In this document: positions 1 through 8,593 of the stretch, piece after piece | Layout: each line of letters opens with the position of its first letter | How positions within the stretch are numbered: the stretch's first letter is position 1 | NCBI RefSeq assembly: GCF_002946835.1 | Contig: NZ_CP026652.1 | Coordinates: 620,001 to 684,000, forward strand | Reading direction: 5' to 3' | DNA from: Streptomyces dengpaensis | Lineage (GTDB): Bacteria; Actinomycetota; Actinomycetes; Streptomycetales; Streptomycetaceae | Length of the DNA: 64,000 nucleotides | Translations under genes and position numbers: made by a program | The notes under the pieces: generated by a model | Database searches by the model: none | Told to the model about the DNA's origin: nothing | Seen by the model: only the letters and a program-made list of their open reading frames with translations

Positions 1-1
1 C

Positions 2-595
2 GACGGCCGGGTGCTGCCCTCCCGGACGCTGGTGTGGACGGCGGGTGTCGCGGCGAGCCCGCTGGTCGATTCGCTGGGCGCCGAGACCGTACACGGCCGA
101 CTGCTCGCCCAGCCCGACTTCCGGGTGCTGGGACTGGACGGGGTGTTCGCTCTGGGCGACGCGGCGGCCGTACCCGACCTGGCCAAGGGTGACGGCTCAT
201 ACTGTGTGCCGACCGCCCAGCACGCCGCCCGGCAGGGCCGGCACGCGGCGAAGAACCTGACGGCGCTGCTGCGCGGGGAGCCCATGACGCCGTACAAGCA
301 CAAGGACCTCGGTCTCGTCGTCGACCTCGGCGGCCGCGACGCGGTGTCCAAACCGCTCGGCATCGACCTCAAGGGGGTGCCCGCGCAGGTCGTGGCCCGC
401 GGATACCACCTGTACGCCCTGCGCACGGGCGCGGCCCGCTTCCGTACCGGAGCCAACTGGCTCCTCAAGGCGGTCGCGGGCTACGACTTCGTCCGCACCG
501 GCTTCCTCGCCGACCGCAAGGGAACCCTGCGGGACTTCGAGCACACCGATGTCTATCTCACGCCGGAGGAGGTGGCCGCCCGCACGCGCTACTGA
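2..595 (+). CDS. Type II NADH dehydrogenase / FAD-dependent pyridine nucleotide oxidoreductase, C-terminal part
   Basis: The gene enters from the left edge, so only about 198 C-terminal residues are visible. The segment with FALGDAAAV is the second FAD-binding motif of the NDH-2/disulfide reductase fold, followed by a conserved PTAQHAARQG stretch and a C-terminal part that in NDH-2 enzymes rests on the membrane. NDH-2 moves electrons from NADH to menaquinone without pumping protons. Seen: FAD motif and family-like C-terminus. Inferred: NADH as donor, because the N-terminal nucleotide site lies outside the window. The next gene is convergent and 114 bp away, so this gene ends its own transcript. 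Confidence 0.8.
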   Translation, partial: DGRVLPSRTLVWTAGVAASPLVDSLGAETVHGRLLAQPDFRVLGLDGVFALGDAAAVPDLAKGDGSYCVPTAQHAARQGRHAAKNLTALLRGEPMTPYKHKDLGLVVDLGGRDAVSKPLGIDLKGVPAQVVARGYHLYALRTGAARFRTGANWLLKAVAGYDFVRTGFLADRKGTLRDFEHTDVYLTPEEVAARTRY

Positions 596-709
596 CGCCC
601 GCGCTCATCCGCCGAAGCCGCATGGTCGCCAACAGCGAACTGCTTCGCCATGGCCGCTCTTTTCGCTCCGCGTGCCCTCGCGCGGCGGCCCGATCAGGCG
701 CTTGGTCCG

Positions 710-1570
710 TCAGGCAGTCGCGGACCGTACGTAGATGCGCCCGTCGTCGACCTTCACCTCCCAGCTCGGCTCGTCGACCGACGCCGGTCCGCGCATCGCT
801 TTGCCGTCCTCAAGCCGGAAGACGCTGCCATGCCAGGGACAGATGAGACAGCCGTCGTGAGCGACCTTGCCTTCGTCGAGCGGGCCTCCGGCGTGGGTGC
901 AGGTGGCCGAGAGCGCGTACACCGCCCCCTCGTGCCGGACCAGTACCACCGGCACTCCGCCCGGCGTCACCCGGAGGGGCTTGCCGTCGCCCAGGGCGGA
1001 CAGCGCCGCGACGTCGGTCCAGTCGGTGACAGGCTCCTGGAACGCGGTGTGGTTGACACCCATGCCACGAACGAGCGTCAGATACCCGCCCAGGTAGGCG
1101 GCGCACACGGTGATGCCGAGCCCCACGCCGCTCAGTGCCACCCCGGTCCGATGCCGTCCCCGTCGCCGGGCCACCCAGGATGCCGCCTGGAGCGCGGTCG
1201 CCGCCGCGTTGGACACGGCGTGTACGAAGCCCACCCGCTGCGTCGCGCCGTAGGCGTCGGACCAGTCGGACGCCCCCGCAGCCGCGGTCGGCAGCGTGGC
1301 GATCAGTCCGACGCCGACAAGGCGACGCGCCGAGGTGGCCCCGGTCCTGCCCGCGGTCACGTCCAGAGTGGACGCCATGATCCATGCGCCGATGGGCAGG
1401 TCCGACAGTACGGGGTGCAACGGATGGCCCAGCCAGGTGCCCGACAGCGCATTCTTGACCGCGCCGGAACGGGTGGCCCGCTGCACCCATCCGCCGGCCG
1501 TGCCGGATATTCCGTCGAGCGCCTTGAGGCCCCCGATGCGTTCGATGACGTCTTCGATCTGCTGGGGCAT
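710..1570 (-). CDS. Rieske [2Fe-2S] protein with N-terminal DUF2231-like membrane domain
   Basis: 286 residues. The N-terminal about 170 residues contain a GHPLHPVLSDLPIGAW motif and several hydrophobic helices, typical of the DUF2231 membrane domain. The C-terminal about 100 residues form a Rieske domain with both ligand boxes: CTHAGG (Cys224, His226) and CPWHGS (Cys244, His247). It is probably a small membrane-bound electron carrier; partner and substrate are unknown. The start is supported by GAGGAGCG about 7 nt before the ATG. It is divergent from the DyP peroxidase gene across 317 bp, so the two may share redox-related control (inference). Confidence 0.88.
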   Translation of the reverse strand: MPQQIEDVIERIGGLKALDGISGTAGGWVQRATRSGAVKNALSGTWLGHPLHPVLSDLPIGAWIMASTLDVTAGRTGATSARRLVGVGLIATLPTAAAGASDWSDAYGATQRVGFVHAVSNAAATALQAASWVARRRGRHRTGVALSGVGLGITVCAAYLGGYLTLVRGMGVNHTAFQEPVTDWTDVAALSALGDGKPLRVTPGGVPVVLVRHEGAVYALSATCTHAGGPLDEGKVAHDGCLICPWHGSVFRLEDGKAMRGPASVDEPSWEVKVDDGRIYVRSATA

Positions 1571-1887
1571 GGTGGTCGCTCCTCATCGCAGATGGACAGG
1601 GTGAGCGGCTTCCCGAACGCTACCGACTCATGGTCGCAGGGGGCCGGGGTGTCGGCCAACTCGTGCATCTCACCGAGCATGCCTGACCAGCAGAAGTGTG
1701 GCTTTCGGATCTCGCCGGCGTGGGCGCTGCCCCGGTCCGCCTGTGCACGGGCAACCACTGCCATGGCGATCGACGAACCGGGTGGCCGGTGGCGGACCGT
1801 CCTCCGGCATCCGATGCTGGTTGAGGTGGGTTGCCAACGCACCGGAGAACACACCGTCGCAGACGCATGCCGCTCACCGGGAGAGAC
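1571..1887. promoter_or_regulatory. Divergent intergenic region, Rieske protein / DyP peroxidase
   Basis: 317 bp between two divergent genes must hold both promoters. Open frames cross it on both strands but resemble no family I know, and I see no clear inverted repeat or sigma-factor consensus. Confidence 0.4.
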
Positions 1888-2859
1888 ATGGACCAGATCG
1901 CCACGCAGACAGTCCCCGGCAAGCAAGCCATCGATACCGAGCCGCAGTACATCGACGCGCCGCTCACCGCGTCGGCGGCCTTCCTGGTGCTGGTCATCAA
2001 GGAGGACGAGCAGGCGATGGCCACCGCCCGCTCCGTGGTCGCCAGTACGGACGACCTCGTCAAGGACGTCTGTATCCGTGCCAGTGGAGGCCAGTTCAAC
2101 TGCAATGTCGGCATCTCGCATCGCGCCTGGGAGCCGCTGACCGGGAAGCCGTTGCCCAAGGAGCTCAGGCCGTTTCAGGAGATCAAAGGTTCCCGGCACA
2201 CCGCCGTCGCCACAGCGGGCGACTTGCTCTACCACATCCGGGCGGAGTCGTTCGACCTGATCGTCGAGTTCGAAAAGATCGTGCTCGAGGCTTTCGGCGA
2301 TTCCGTGACAGTGGTGGATGACGTCGCCGGCTTCCGCTACTTCGACGGGCGCGACCTCCTCGAATTCATCGACGGCACGGCGAACCCGGATGGCCTTGAC
2401 CTGCCGGCCGCCACCCTTGTCGGCTCCGAGGATCCGGCCTACGCCGGGGGCAGCTACGTCGTCATCCAGAAGTACCTGCACGACCTGTCTGCCTGGCGCG
2501 CGGAGACCGTCGAGACTCAGGAGGACATCATCGGGCGTACCAAGTTCGACAACGTCGAAAAGCCGGACGCGACCGAGGGCCAGAAGTCACACAAAACGCT
2601 CTGCACCATCAAAGACGCCGACGGCGAACACGACATCCTGCGCGACAACATGCCGTTCGCCGTTCCCGGCCGCGGCGAGTACGGCACGTATTTCATCGGG
2701 TACTCCAGGCATCTGTGGGTCACCGAGAAAATGCTCGAGCGGATGTTCATCGGCGATCCGCCCCCTCTGTACGACAGGATTCTCGACTTCTCCACGGCCG
2801 TCACCGGGGTGACGTTCTTCGCCCCGGCCCGCCAGTTCCTGAGCGATCTGGCCGACTGA
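1888..2859 (+). CDS. Dye-decolorizing peroxidase, class B (DypB/YfeX-like)
   Basis: 323 residues from the ATG at 1888, preceded by GGGAGAG; an upstream in-frame ATG at 1831 would add an arginine-rich stretch unlike the family. Family residues are present: the IDGTANP motif at 161-167 with distal Asp162, proximal haem ligand His235 in KSHKTL, and distal Arg252 and Asn254 in LRDNMPF. The spacing matches rhodococcal DypB (Asp153, His226, Arg244, Asn246, known from the literature). DyP enzymes oxidise dyes, Mn(II) or lignin-like phenolics with H2O2. There is no signal or Tat peptide, so it acts in the cytoplasm or inside an encapsulin; no encapsulin gene is in the window. Confidence 0.92.
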   Translation: MDQIATQTVPGKQAIDTEPQYIDAPLTASAAFLVLVIKEDEQAMATARSVVASTDDLVKDVCIRASGGQFNCNVGISHRAWEPLTGKPLPKELRPFQEIKGSRHTAVATAGDLLYHIRAESFDLIVEFEKIVLEAFGDSVTVVDDVAGFRYFDGRDLLEFIDGTANPDGLDLPAATLVGSEDPAYAGGSYVVIQKYLHDLSAWRAETVETQEDIIGRTKFDNVEKPDATEGQKSHKTLCTIKDADGEHDILRDNMPFAVPGRGEYGTYFIGYSRHLWVTEKMLERMFIGDPPPLYDRILDFSTAVTGVTFFAPARQFLSDLAD

Positions 2860-3033
2860 CCCGCGTGTGGGCCGCGCGGGCGTGCTCGGCCGGCCTGCGT
2901 TCACAGCGGGGCGGTCGTCCACGGCGACCCGGCGGTGAACGGGCGGGCGTGTGCGCACGTATGAGGGGAGGGCTCTCGACCGGGTCCCCTCGGCGGTGGT
3001 GACGCCGTGCCGTTCGGCTTCGGGAGCCCTTGG

Positions 3034-4440
3034 ATGAGGCATGCACGACGACGGATCGTCCGACGGGGGGCGCAATGCGCGGCCGTCGGCGGGCTGCTCT
3101 GCGGAGGGCTGATGGTGACGCACGCGATGGCGAGCGAACCGTCCGACACGTCGCGTGCCACGGGCAGTTCGGCGCAAGCCGCCGCCGACACGGGTGCCGC
3201 GCTGGTGTCGCGCCTCGGCACCTCCCGTACCGCTGGGAGCTGGATCGCCTCGGACGGGCGCCCGGTCGTCGCGGTGACCGACCAGGCCGCGGCCGCCGAG
3301 GTGACGGAGGCCGGTGCCCGCGCCAAGGTGGTGGGGCACAGCATGCGGGACCTCAAGTCCGCGACGGCGACCTTGAGTTCGGCGCCCCGGGTGGCGGGCA
3401 CCGCCTGGGCCATGGACTACACCAAGAACGAGGTCGTGGTGCGGGCCGACAGCACGGTCTCCGCCTCCGACTGGTCGCGCATGACCGAACTGGCGGATGA
3501 CATCGGGGGTTTCGTGCGCATGCAGCGGACGGAGGGCACGTTCACCACACGGCTGAACGGCGCGCAGCCGCTCTTCTCGACCGCGGGGCGCTGTTCGGCG
3601 GGCTTCAATGTGACCAACGGGCAGAGCGAGTTCATCCTCACGGCCGGTCACTGCGGTCCTGCCGGGTCCCTGTGGTTCGCCGACAACCAGGGCAACCAGC
3701 AGGTGGGCCGGACCATCACCACGGCGTTCCCGGGCAGCGACTTCTCCCTCGTGCGGTACGACAAGGGGCAGCAGACCACCGTCGGCAGCAATGTCGTGGC
3801 CATCGGCGGCGGAAACGGCGTACGGATCACGGGGGCCGCCGATCCGACCGTGGGCCAGCGGGTCTTCCGTAGCGGCAGCACCAGCGGGCTGCGGGACGGA
3901 AAGGTGACGGCGCTCAACGCGACGGTCAACTACCCGGAGGGCACGGTCACCGGGCTCATCGAGACCACCGTGTGCGCCGAACCCGGCGACAGCGGCGGCC
4001 CGTTGTTCTCCGAGGGCATCGCGCTCGGAGTGACCTCGGGAGGCAACGGGGACTGCACCACCGGCGGTACGACGTTCTTCCAGCCGGTCACCAAGGCGCT
4101 GACGGCGCTGGATGTGCGGCTCGCGGGGCAGCCCGAGGCTCCGGCCAGTGCGGGGGCCCAGGCCTCCCCCGCGCCTGCGGCGTCGCCGGGCGCGGCCTCG
4201 GCCCCACCCTCGCAGGGCGCGGCGGTCACGCCGGGCTCTGCCGCGCCGGGAGCTGTCGAGCCGGTGGACACCACCGGCAGTGCCGAGACGCTGGTCTCCC
4301 GGCTCACCGACCCGCGGAACATCGGCCCGGGCCTGCTGGTCATCGCGGGAAGTCTCATCGCCCTGGTGGCAACGCGCTACATCCGCACGGAACAGGACCG
4401 CAACGCCTACCGTCGGGAGCATGCGCGGAGTTGGGGCTAG
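3034..4440 (+). CDS. Secreted S1-family serine protease (streptogrisin/alpha-lytic type) with C-terminal membrane anchor
   Basis: 468 residues from the ATG at 3034, which has GGGAG 7 nt upstream; a GTG at 3007 is possible but has no good ribosome binding site. Order: arginine-rich signal peptide (about 1-34), propeptide of about 150 residues, chymotrypsin-fold domain with His206 (TAGHCG), Asp236 (SDFSLV) and Ser320 (PGDSGG), an Ala/Pro linker, then one membrane helix near residues 430-450 followed by a basic tail. Streptogrisins are made as zymogens whose propeptide aids folding and is cleaved autocatalytically. The anchor suggests the enzyme stays on the cell surface. A second S1 protease lies at 31236-32570. 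Confidence 0.9.
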   Translation: MRHARRRIVRRGAQCAAVGGLLCGGLMVTHAMASEPSDTSRATGSSAQAAADTGAALVSRLGTSRTAGSWIASDGRPVVAVTDQAAAAEVTEAGARAKVVGHSMRDLKSATATLSSAPRVAGTAWAMDYTKNEVVVRADSTVSASDWSRMTELADDIGGFVRMQRTEGTFTTRLNGAQPLFSTAGRCSAGFNVTNGQSEFILTAGHCGPAGSLWFADNQGNQQVGRTITTAFPGSDFSLVRYDKGQQTTVGSNVVAIGGGNGVRITGAADPTVGQRVFRSGSTSGLRDGKVTALNATVNYPEGTVTGLIETTVCAEPGDSGGPLFSEGIALGVTSGGNGDCTTGGTTFFQPVTKALTALDVRLAGQPEAPASAGAQASPAPAASPGAASAPPSQGAAVTPGSAAPGAVEPVDTTGSAETLVSRLTDPRNIGPGLLVIAGSLIALVATRYIRTEQDRNAYRREHARSWG

Positions 4441-4697
4441 GGCCTGTCCGGCGGATCAGGTCGCAGAGGAGCAACGGCACCTCATGGGCGCCGGTGAGCG
4501 GGGCTTGGTGCGTGCACCTGCAAGGCGGAGGAGGGCGGCGACGTGATGGGGGTGCCCCCGCGGTGGGGGTACCTCCCGCGCGAGCGAAGCCGAGCGTGGG
4601 GGAGCATTCGAGCGTGGGGGAGTCGGCGAGTGACGACAACGCCGCAGATGGGCGTGCCAAGCCCCGCGTCTGCGGCATGATCCGCCGGACAGGCCCT
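4439..4697. mobile_element. Transposase-less inverted-repeat element (MITE-like), 259 bp
   Basis: A perfect 20-bp inverted repeat bounds the element: the left arm is 4439-4458 and begins AGGGCCTGTCCGG, the right arm is 4678-4697 and ends CCGGACAGGCCCT. The left arm overlaps the stop codon of the S1 protease gene. No protein-coding potential is visible between the arms. Similar GGCCTGTCCGG ends are, from memory, frequent between Streptomyces genes. No target duplication was identified. A second, unrelated short repeat (4565-4604) is nested inside. Confidence 0.6.
4565..4604 (+). repeat. Dispersed GC-rich repeat, copy 1 (within the MITE-like element)
   Basis: A 40-bp G5TACC...GTGGGGGAG unit with an internal GCGCGAGCG-AGCCGAGCG core. 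A near-identical copy in the opposite orientation lies at 18779-18817 inside a coding region. A partial duplicate of the right end (CGAGCGTGGGGGAG) follows directly at about 4609-4622. Confidence 0.7.
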
Positions 4698-4754
4698 GCC
4701 GTGCCGGGGAGTCGGGGCTCCGCGCTCACCGGGCGGGGGCGGAGAACCGGCTGG

Positions 4755-4931
4755 TCACGCCGCCTGTGTGGGCCGGTTGTCGGACGCCTCCGACCATTCC
4801 AGGACGAGCCGCTGGTATTCCCGCCGCTCCTCCATGGTCAGCGTGCCGCCCGTCCGGAACCAGAGGGCCCGGATCTCCTCGTTGACCTAGGCGGCGGAGC
4901 GCTCCGAGGCGGCTTCAGGAGTGGTGGACAT
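4755..4931 (-). pseudogene. Small conserved-looking protein interrupted by an in-frame TAG
   Basis: From the ATG at 4931 the frame gives 14 codons, then TAG (4887-4889 on the forward strand), then an uninterrupted 43-codon frame ending at TGA 4755. The second part reads like a real small soluble protein, with VNEEIRALW and MEERREYQRLVLEWSE segments. One change of TAG to CAG (Gln) or TGG (Trp) would restore a 58-residue protein. Either it is a nonsense-mutated gene or a sequencing error. The function is not recognised. The flank 4932-5110 holds a 32-codon ORF (GTG at 5000) that I do not consider established. Confidence 0.55.
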
Positions 4932-5110
4932 GATGTGAAGCATACGGGCCTTGACGTGAAGGCGATGTGAGTAAAGGTGCACCGGGCGACATTACGGACG
5001 TGAAGCTCATCACTCACGCGTCCGCGGCCCTCAACGCCAGTATCTGGATGGCCAACACCGGGGCGCCGCACGCCCCGTCGTGGAAGCAGGACCGGTGAAC
5101 CGGCCGACCG

Positions 5111-5806
5111 TCAGGTGCCCGGCTTCCGGCCGTACACGAACACCTCGTCGCCGTTCTTCAGCAGCGACCAGTACTTCTTGGCATCGATCGTGGTCATGTT
5201 GACGCAGCCGTGCGAGCCGGGCGGCTTCCACATGCTGGCGCCGACCGCGTGGAAGGCCTGGCCGCCGTCGAAGAACTGGCTGTAGGGCATGGACACGTCG
5301 TAGATGCTCGAGACGTGGTCGACCTTCCGCCAGGAGACCTTCTTCAGGCCGGTGCGGGTCTCGTATCCGTCCTGGCCCGTACGGACCGGCACCGGGCCAT
5401 GAACGATCCGGTCGCCGTCCTGGATCCAGCTGAGCTGGAGCGTCAGGTCGACGCAGGCGATACGGCCCTTGTCGACGGGGCACGTGCCGGCCTTGTCGGG
5501 ATTCTTCCCGACGGCCTTCTGCTTGTTCATCAGGTCCATCACGCCCCAGGTCCCGGAACCCGCGTATCCGATGTTCGGGGTGATGCCGTGCTTGGTCCGG
5601 AAGGCCTGGATCGCCTCGCAGTCGGCGGTGGACTGCCGGCCGTCGACCGGCCGGCCCAGGAACTTCTCCGCCTGCTTCTGGTACGGACCGGCCTGAGTCA
5701 TACAGGTCGCGGCCTGCGCGGGCGTCGCGCCCAGCGCCAGGGTCAGCGGTGCGACCAGCCCGGCGATCCCGAGCACGACGGCTCCTCGTCTGCGTATGTC
5801 CCCCAT
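5111..5806 (-). CDS. Secreted L,D-transpeptidase (YkuD/ErfK domain)
   Basis: 231 residues from the ATG at 5806, preceded by AAGGGAAGG; a longer frame to 5929 lacks a signal peptide at its start. Order: signal peptide (RRRGAVVLGIAGLVAP..., cleavage near ATPAQAA), a short peptidoglycan-binding-like segment (about residues 60-95), then the YkuD domain with the catalytic SHGCVN motif (His199, Cys201). These enzymes make 3->3 meso-DAP cross-links in peptidoglycan, or attach proteins to it, and act outside the membrane. It is transcribed alone; the upstream 300 bp hold hairpins that probably end the transcript arriving from the right. Confidence 0.9.
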   Translation of the reverse strand: MGDIRRRGAVVLGIAGLVAPLTLALGATPAQAATCMTQAGPYQKQAEKFLGRPVDGRQSTADCEAIQAFRTKHGITPNIGYAGSGTWGVMDLMNKQKAVGKNPDKAGTCPVDKGRIACVDLTLQLSWIQDGDRIVHGPVPVRTGQDGYETRTGLKKVSWRKVDHVSSIYDVSMPYSQFFDGGQAFHAVGASMWKPPGSHGCVNMTTIDAKKYWSLLKNGDEVFVYGRKPGT

Positions 5807-6109
5807 GGCGGGCCTTCCCTTTCGTACTTTCTCCGCTTCTGCCTGCTGGACCCGCATCGGAGAGTGTGCGTTGCAGGGCTGGTCGGGCTGCGACGAAACG
5901 GTGACATTCTGTGCGCAAAGCCGCCCCACGGGCAGCTTGCGACTCTAGGCGATCGGGAGGAAGACCAGCGCGGCGCGGTCAGTTGCGTGGATCACGGCGG
6001 GGACCGGTGCCACCCGGCTTCCGCCGACCGGAGGCCGGGCGCGCGTAGGGGCGCGCCGCCCCGGCTTCCTCGGGGCTCCTGAGCCGACTGTGAGGAGAAT
6101 CTCAGGCGC
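5807..6109 (-). terminator. Intergenic region with two adjacent hairpins (6013-6057)
   Basis: Hairpin 1: 11-bp arms 6013-6023 and 6029-6039 (CCCGGCTTCCG / CGGAGGCCGGG, one wobble), 5-nt loop. Hairpin 2: GGCGCGC / GCGCGCC within 6038-6057. They lie 50-100 nt past the end of the leftward transcript from 7405 and probably terminate it. The remaining part up to 5807 should hold the L,D-transpeptidase promoter; I see no firm consensus. Confidence 0.45.
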
Positions 6110-6607
6110 CTACCGCAGCAATCCCACCGCCCGCGTGAGCACCTCGGACGTCGCCGTGAACGCCAGCCGCAGGTGGTGGGTCAAGGTCGCCCGGTCCGCC
6201 GCGAACAGCGGCCCCGGCGACACGGCGAGCCCGCGTCGTGCGGCGCGTTCCGCCAGGCCCGTGGCCGTCGTGGTCCCGGCGAGGTGCAGCCAGAGGCAGA
6301 GTCCGCCGTCCGGAAGGGTGTACGTCCATCCCGTCCCGGTCAGGAGTCCGGCGAGGTGGTCATGCTGGACGCGGAGGCGGGCCCGGCGGTCGGCGAGGAC
6401 CTCGACCAGGCCGCCGCTCGCGCTCCCACCCTCGCCCGCGCCTTCGCCCTTGCCCTTGCCCTCGCCTTCGCCCTTGCCCTTGCCCGCGCCTTCGCCCTTG
6501 CCCTTGCCCTCGCCTTCGCCCTTGCCATCGCCGTCGCCATCGCGCAGCAGCTCCGTGGCGATCGGCTGCAGCGCTTGACGTCCTCGAACGTCATGGCGCC
6601 GGCGTCC
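6110..6607 (-). pseudogene. MocR/PdxR-type GntR regulator remnant (aminotransferase-fold C-terminus)
   Basis: The reading frame has no start codon of its own and directly continues, in frame, after the TGA stop of the upstream SDR (6608). The C-terminal 80 or so residues match the end of fold-type I aminotransferase domains of MocR regulators: LADRRARLRVQHDHLAG, TYTLPDGGLCLWLHL, AERAARRGLAVSPGPLF and THHLRLAF, ending at TAG 6110. The helix-turn-helix and the PLP-lysine part are gone. A hexameric Gly-Lys/Glu repeat (6432-6540) sits between ALQPIATELLRD and the conserved end, so the remnant has also been expanded internally. Confidence 0.7.
6432..6540. repeat. Hexamer-based tandem repeat (48-bp unit)
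   Basis: Runs of GCCTTC, GCCCTT and GCCCTC hexamers. Two 48-bp units can be recognised (6438-6485 and 6486-6533). On the minus strand they encode alternating Gly-Lys and Gly-Glu in the MocR remnant frame. Confidence 0.85.
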
Positions 6608-7405
6608 TCAGACGCCGGGGCGCCGCGTGACCGCCTGCCGGAAGCCGGTGTTGACCGCCAGCAGGCCCCCGTCCACGCTCAGGGTCGTGCCGGTGATCCA
6701 GGCCGCGTCCGGGGAGGCGAGGAAGGCGACGGCGGCCGCGATGTCCTCCGGCTCGCCGACCCGCCGCAGCGGATAGAGCTCGGCGACGGCGGCGAGGGCG
6801 TCGTCCCGTCCGTCCCACGCGGTGGTGCGTACCGTGCCCGGTGCCACCAGGTTGACGCGCACGCCCCGCTCGGCGGCGTGCCCGGCCAGGGTGCGGGTCA
6901 GCGACATGAGACCCGCCTTGGCCGCGCTGTAGGCGTGGTTGCCGAAGTCCTGGATGCCGTTGACGGAGCCGATGCCGACGATGGCGCCGCGGCCCGAGGC
7001 CGCGAGGTGTGGAAGCGCCGCACGGGAGCAGCGGTAGGCGCCGGTCAGGGTGATGTCGAGGTCGCGGGCCCACACCTCGTCCGGCTCGTCCTCGAAGAGC
7101 GGGGCGTCAGGGGTGCAGCGGTACGCGTTGTTGACCAGGACGTCGAGCGAGCCGAAGGTGTCCACGGCGTACGCGACCGCCGCCTCGACCGCGTCCCGGT
7201 CCGCCACGTCACACCGGAACCCCTCGGCCCGCCCGCCGCGTTCCCGTACAGACGCCGCCGTCTTCTCCGCCTCGGCCACGTCCACGTCGGTGACGAGCAC
7301 CTGGGCGCCCTCGTCGGCCAGCCGGCGAGCGGTCGCCGCGCCGATACCGCGCGCCGCGCCCGTGATCAGAACCCCGTACCCCTCGAAACGCCTCATCGCA
7401 GTCAT
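6608..7405 (-). CDS. SDR-family NAD(P)-dependent oxidoreductase
   Basis: 265 residues from the ATG at 7405; a second ATG at 7396 is equally possible since neither has a strong ribosome binding site. Classical SDR: nucleotide motif GAARGIG near the N-terminus, DVDVAEAE (acidic residue after beta-2, suggesting NAD(H)), VNNAY in place of NNAG, catalytic Ser (GIGSVNG) and Tyr-x3-Lys in YSAAK, then WITGTTLSVDGG at the C-terminus. These enzymes oxidise alcohols or reduce ketones; the substrate is not predictable here. The gene lies directly before a MocR remnant in the same frame. Confidence 0.88.
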   Translation of the reverse strand: MTAMRRFEGYGVLITGAARGIGAATARRLADEGAQVLVTDVDVAEAEKTAASVRERGGRAEGFRCDVADRDAVEAAVAYAVDTFGSLDVLVNNAYRCTPDAPLFEDEPDEVWARDLDITLTGAYRCSRAALPHLAASGRGAIVGIGSVNGIQDFGNHAYSAAKAGLMSLTRTLAGHAAERGVRVNLVAPGTVRTTAWDGRDDALAAVAELYPLRRVGEPEDIAAAVAFLASPDAAWITGTTLSVDGGLLAVNTGFRQAVTRRPGV

Positions 7406-7505
7406 GGGACGGGAAGGTACTGCCGTGATCGTCCCGGGGACAGATGCCGTGCGGCCATGACCGCGTTCGTCGATGCGGCCCGCCGGCCGCCCCACCCGCG
7501 TGCCC

Positions 7506-8480
7506 TCAGCGGTAGCCCGTCACGTCCGCCGGCTTCCCCGTGTCCTGGACCTCGACCAGGTAGCGCCAGGCATCCGGGCGGCTGCCGTCGCGGTCCGTGA
7601 AGCCGTACTCCTGGGCGAGCTGGCCGCTGGAGAGCGACTCGCCGTTCCAGCGTGCGACGTCGGAGTCGGCGGCCAGGGCGGCGACGGCGCGGCCCACGTA
7701 GTACGGCGTCTCGGAGATGCCGAAGTGCGGGACGCGCTCCAGGGCGTCGCGCCAGTTCTCCTCGGTCACGCCGAAGTTGTCGAGCATCATCTCGGAGCGC
7801 AGCCACCCGGGGGTGAGTGCCACGGCGGTGGCTCCGCGCGGGCCCAGTTCCTGACCCAGGGCGAACGCCGCGCGCAGCACCGACCACTTGGCGAGGTCGT
7901 AGAAGTAGGAGTTGCGGTAGGTGTTCCGGTTGTACTCGGCGGTGCCATCGGTCATCTCGACGACCAGGCCGCCGGGATGGCGCAGCAGCAGGGGAAGCGC
8001 GTGGTGGTTGGTGATCGCGTGAGTCTCCACAGCGAGGCGCAGCAGCCGCAGGCCGTTGTCCAGGTTGTGCTCCCAGACCGGGCTGTCCCACTCGAAGAGC
8101 TTTTCGCCGCCCCAGATGTCGTTGACCAGGACGTCGAGACGGCCCTGTTCGTCCGCGATGCGGGCGACCAAGACCTCCACCTCGGACGGGACGAGGTGGT
8201 CGGTGGGGACGGCGATGCCCCGGCCGCCCGCCGCCGTGACCAGGTCCGCGGTGTCCTCGACGGTCTCCGGGCGGTCGTACTCCGAGCGCCGCTCGCGGGT
8301 GCTGCGCCCGGTCACGTAGACGGTGGCACCGGCCGCGCCGAGCTCGACGGCGATGCCGCGCCCCGCTCCGCGCGTCGCCCCGGCGACCAGCGCGACCTTG
8401 CCCCGCAGCGAGCCCGGCGACGTACCGCCCCGCATGCCTTCCTGGGCGCCAGCCCGCACGCCTTCCCGCGGCCCTGACAT
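7506..8480 (-). CDS. SDR-family oxidoreductase, atypical
   Basis: 324 residues, longer than classical SDRs. It has GATRGAGRGIA as cofactor motif, TGRSTR after beta-2 (basic, suggesting NADPH) and VNDIWGGE where classical enzymes have NNAG. The catalytic region reads DGTAEYNRNTYRNSYFYDLAKWS; the YxxxK pair is provided by YDLAK. The first about 25 residues are Gly-rich and probably disordered. The C-terminal extension (about 60 residues) is typical of the actinobacterial subgroup with the NDIWGGE motif. Role unknown. It is followed 100 bp downstream by the other SDR, both leftward, possibly co-transcribed. Confidence 0.85.
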   Translation of the reverse strand: MSGPREGVRAGAQEGMRGGTSPGSLRGKVALVAGATRGAGRGIAVELGAAGATVYVTGRSTRERRSEYDRPETVEDTADLVTAAGGRGIAVPTDHLVPSEVEVLVARIADEQGRLDVLVNDIWGGEKLFEWDSPVWEHNLDNGLRLLRLAVETHAITNHHALPLLLRHPGGLVVEMTDGTAEYNRNTYRNSYFYDLAKWSVLRAAFALGQELGPRGATAVALTPGWLRSEMMLDNFGVTEENWRDALERVPHFGISETPYYVGRAVAALAADSDVARWNGESLSSGQLAQEYGFTDRDGSRPDAWRYLVEVQDTGKPADVTGYR

Positions 8481-8593
8481 GTCCGACCTCCGTACGCGTA
8501 GTGCTCACGGGCTGCCTTCGCCCATGTGTCCCCACGAGCGTGCCCCGGAAGCCGGACATCTTCTGTCAGGTTTCTGCACGCAGTTCCGTCGTG

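Noticed and set aside
2587..4422. 611-codon minus-strand frame opposite the S1 protease
   Set aside because: Antisense shadow; the plus strand shows the full catalytic triad and signal peptide.
5000..5098. 32-codon ORF (GTG start) between the nonsense-mutated gene and the L,D-transpeptidase
   Set aside because: No ribosome binding site and no recognisable similarity; could be another remnant but cannot be supported.
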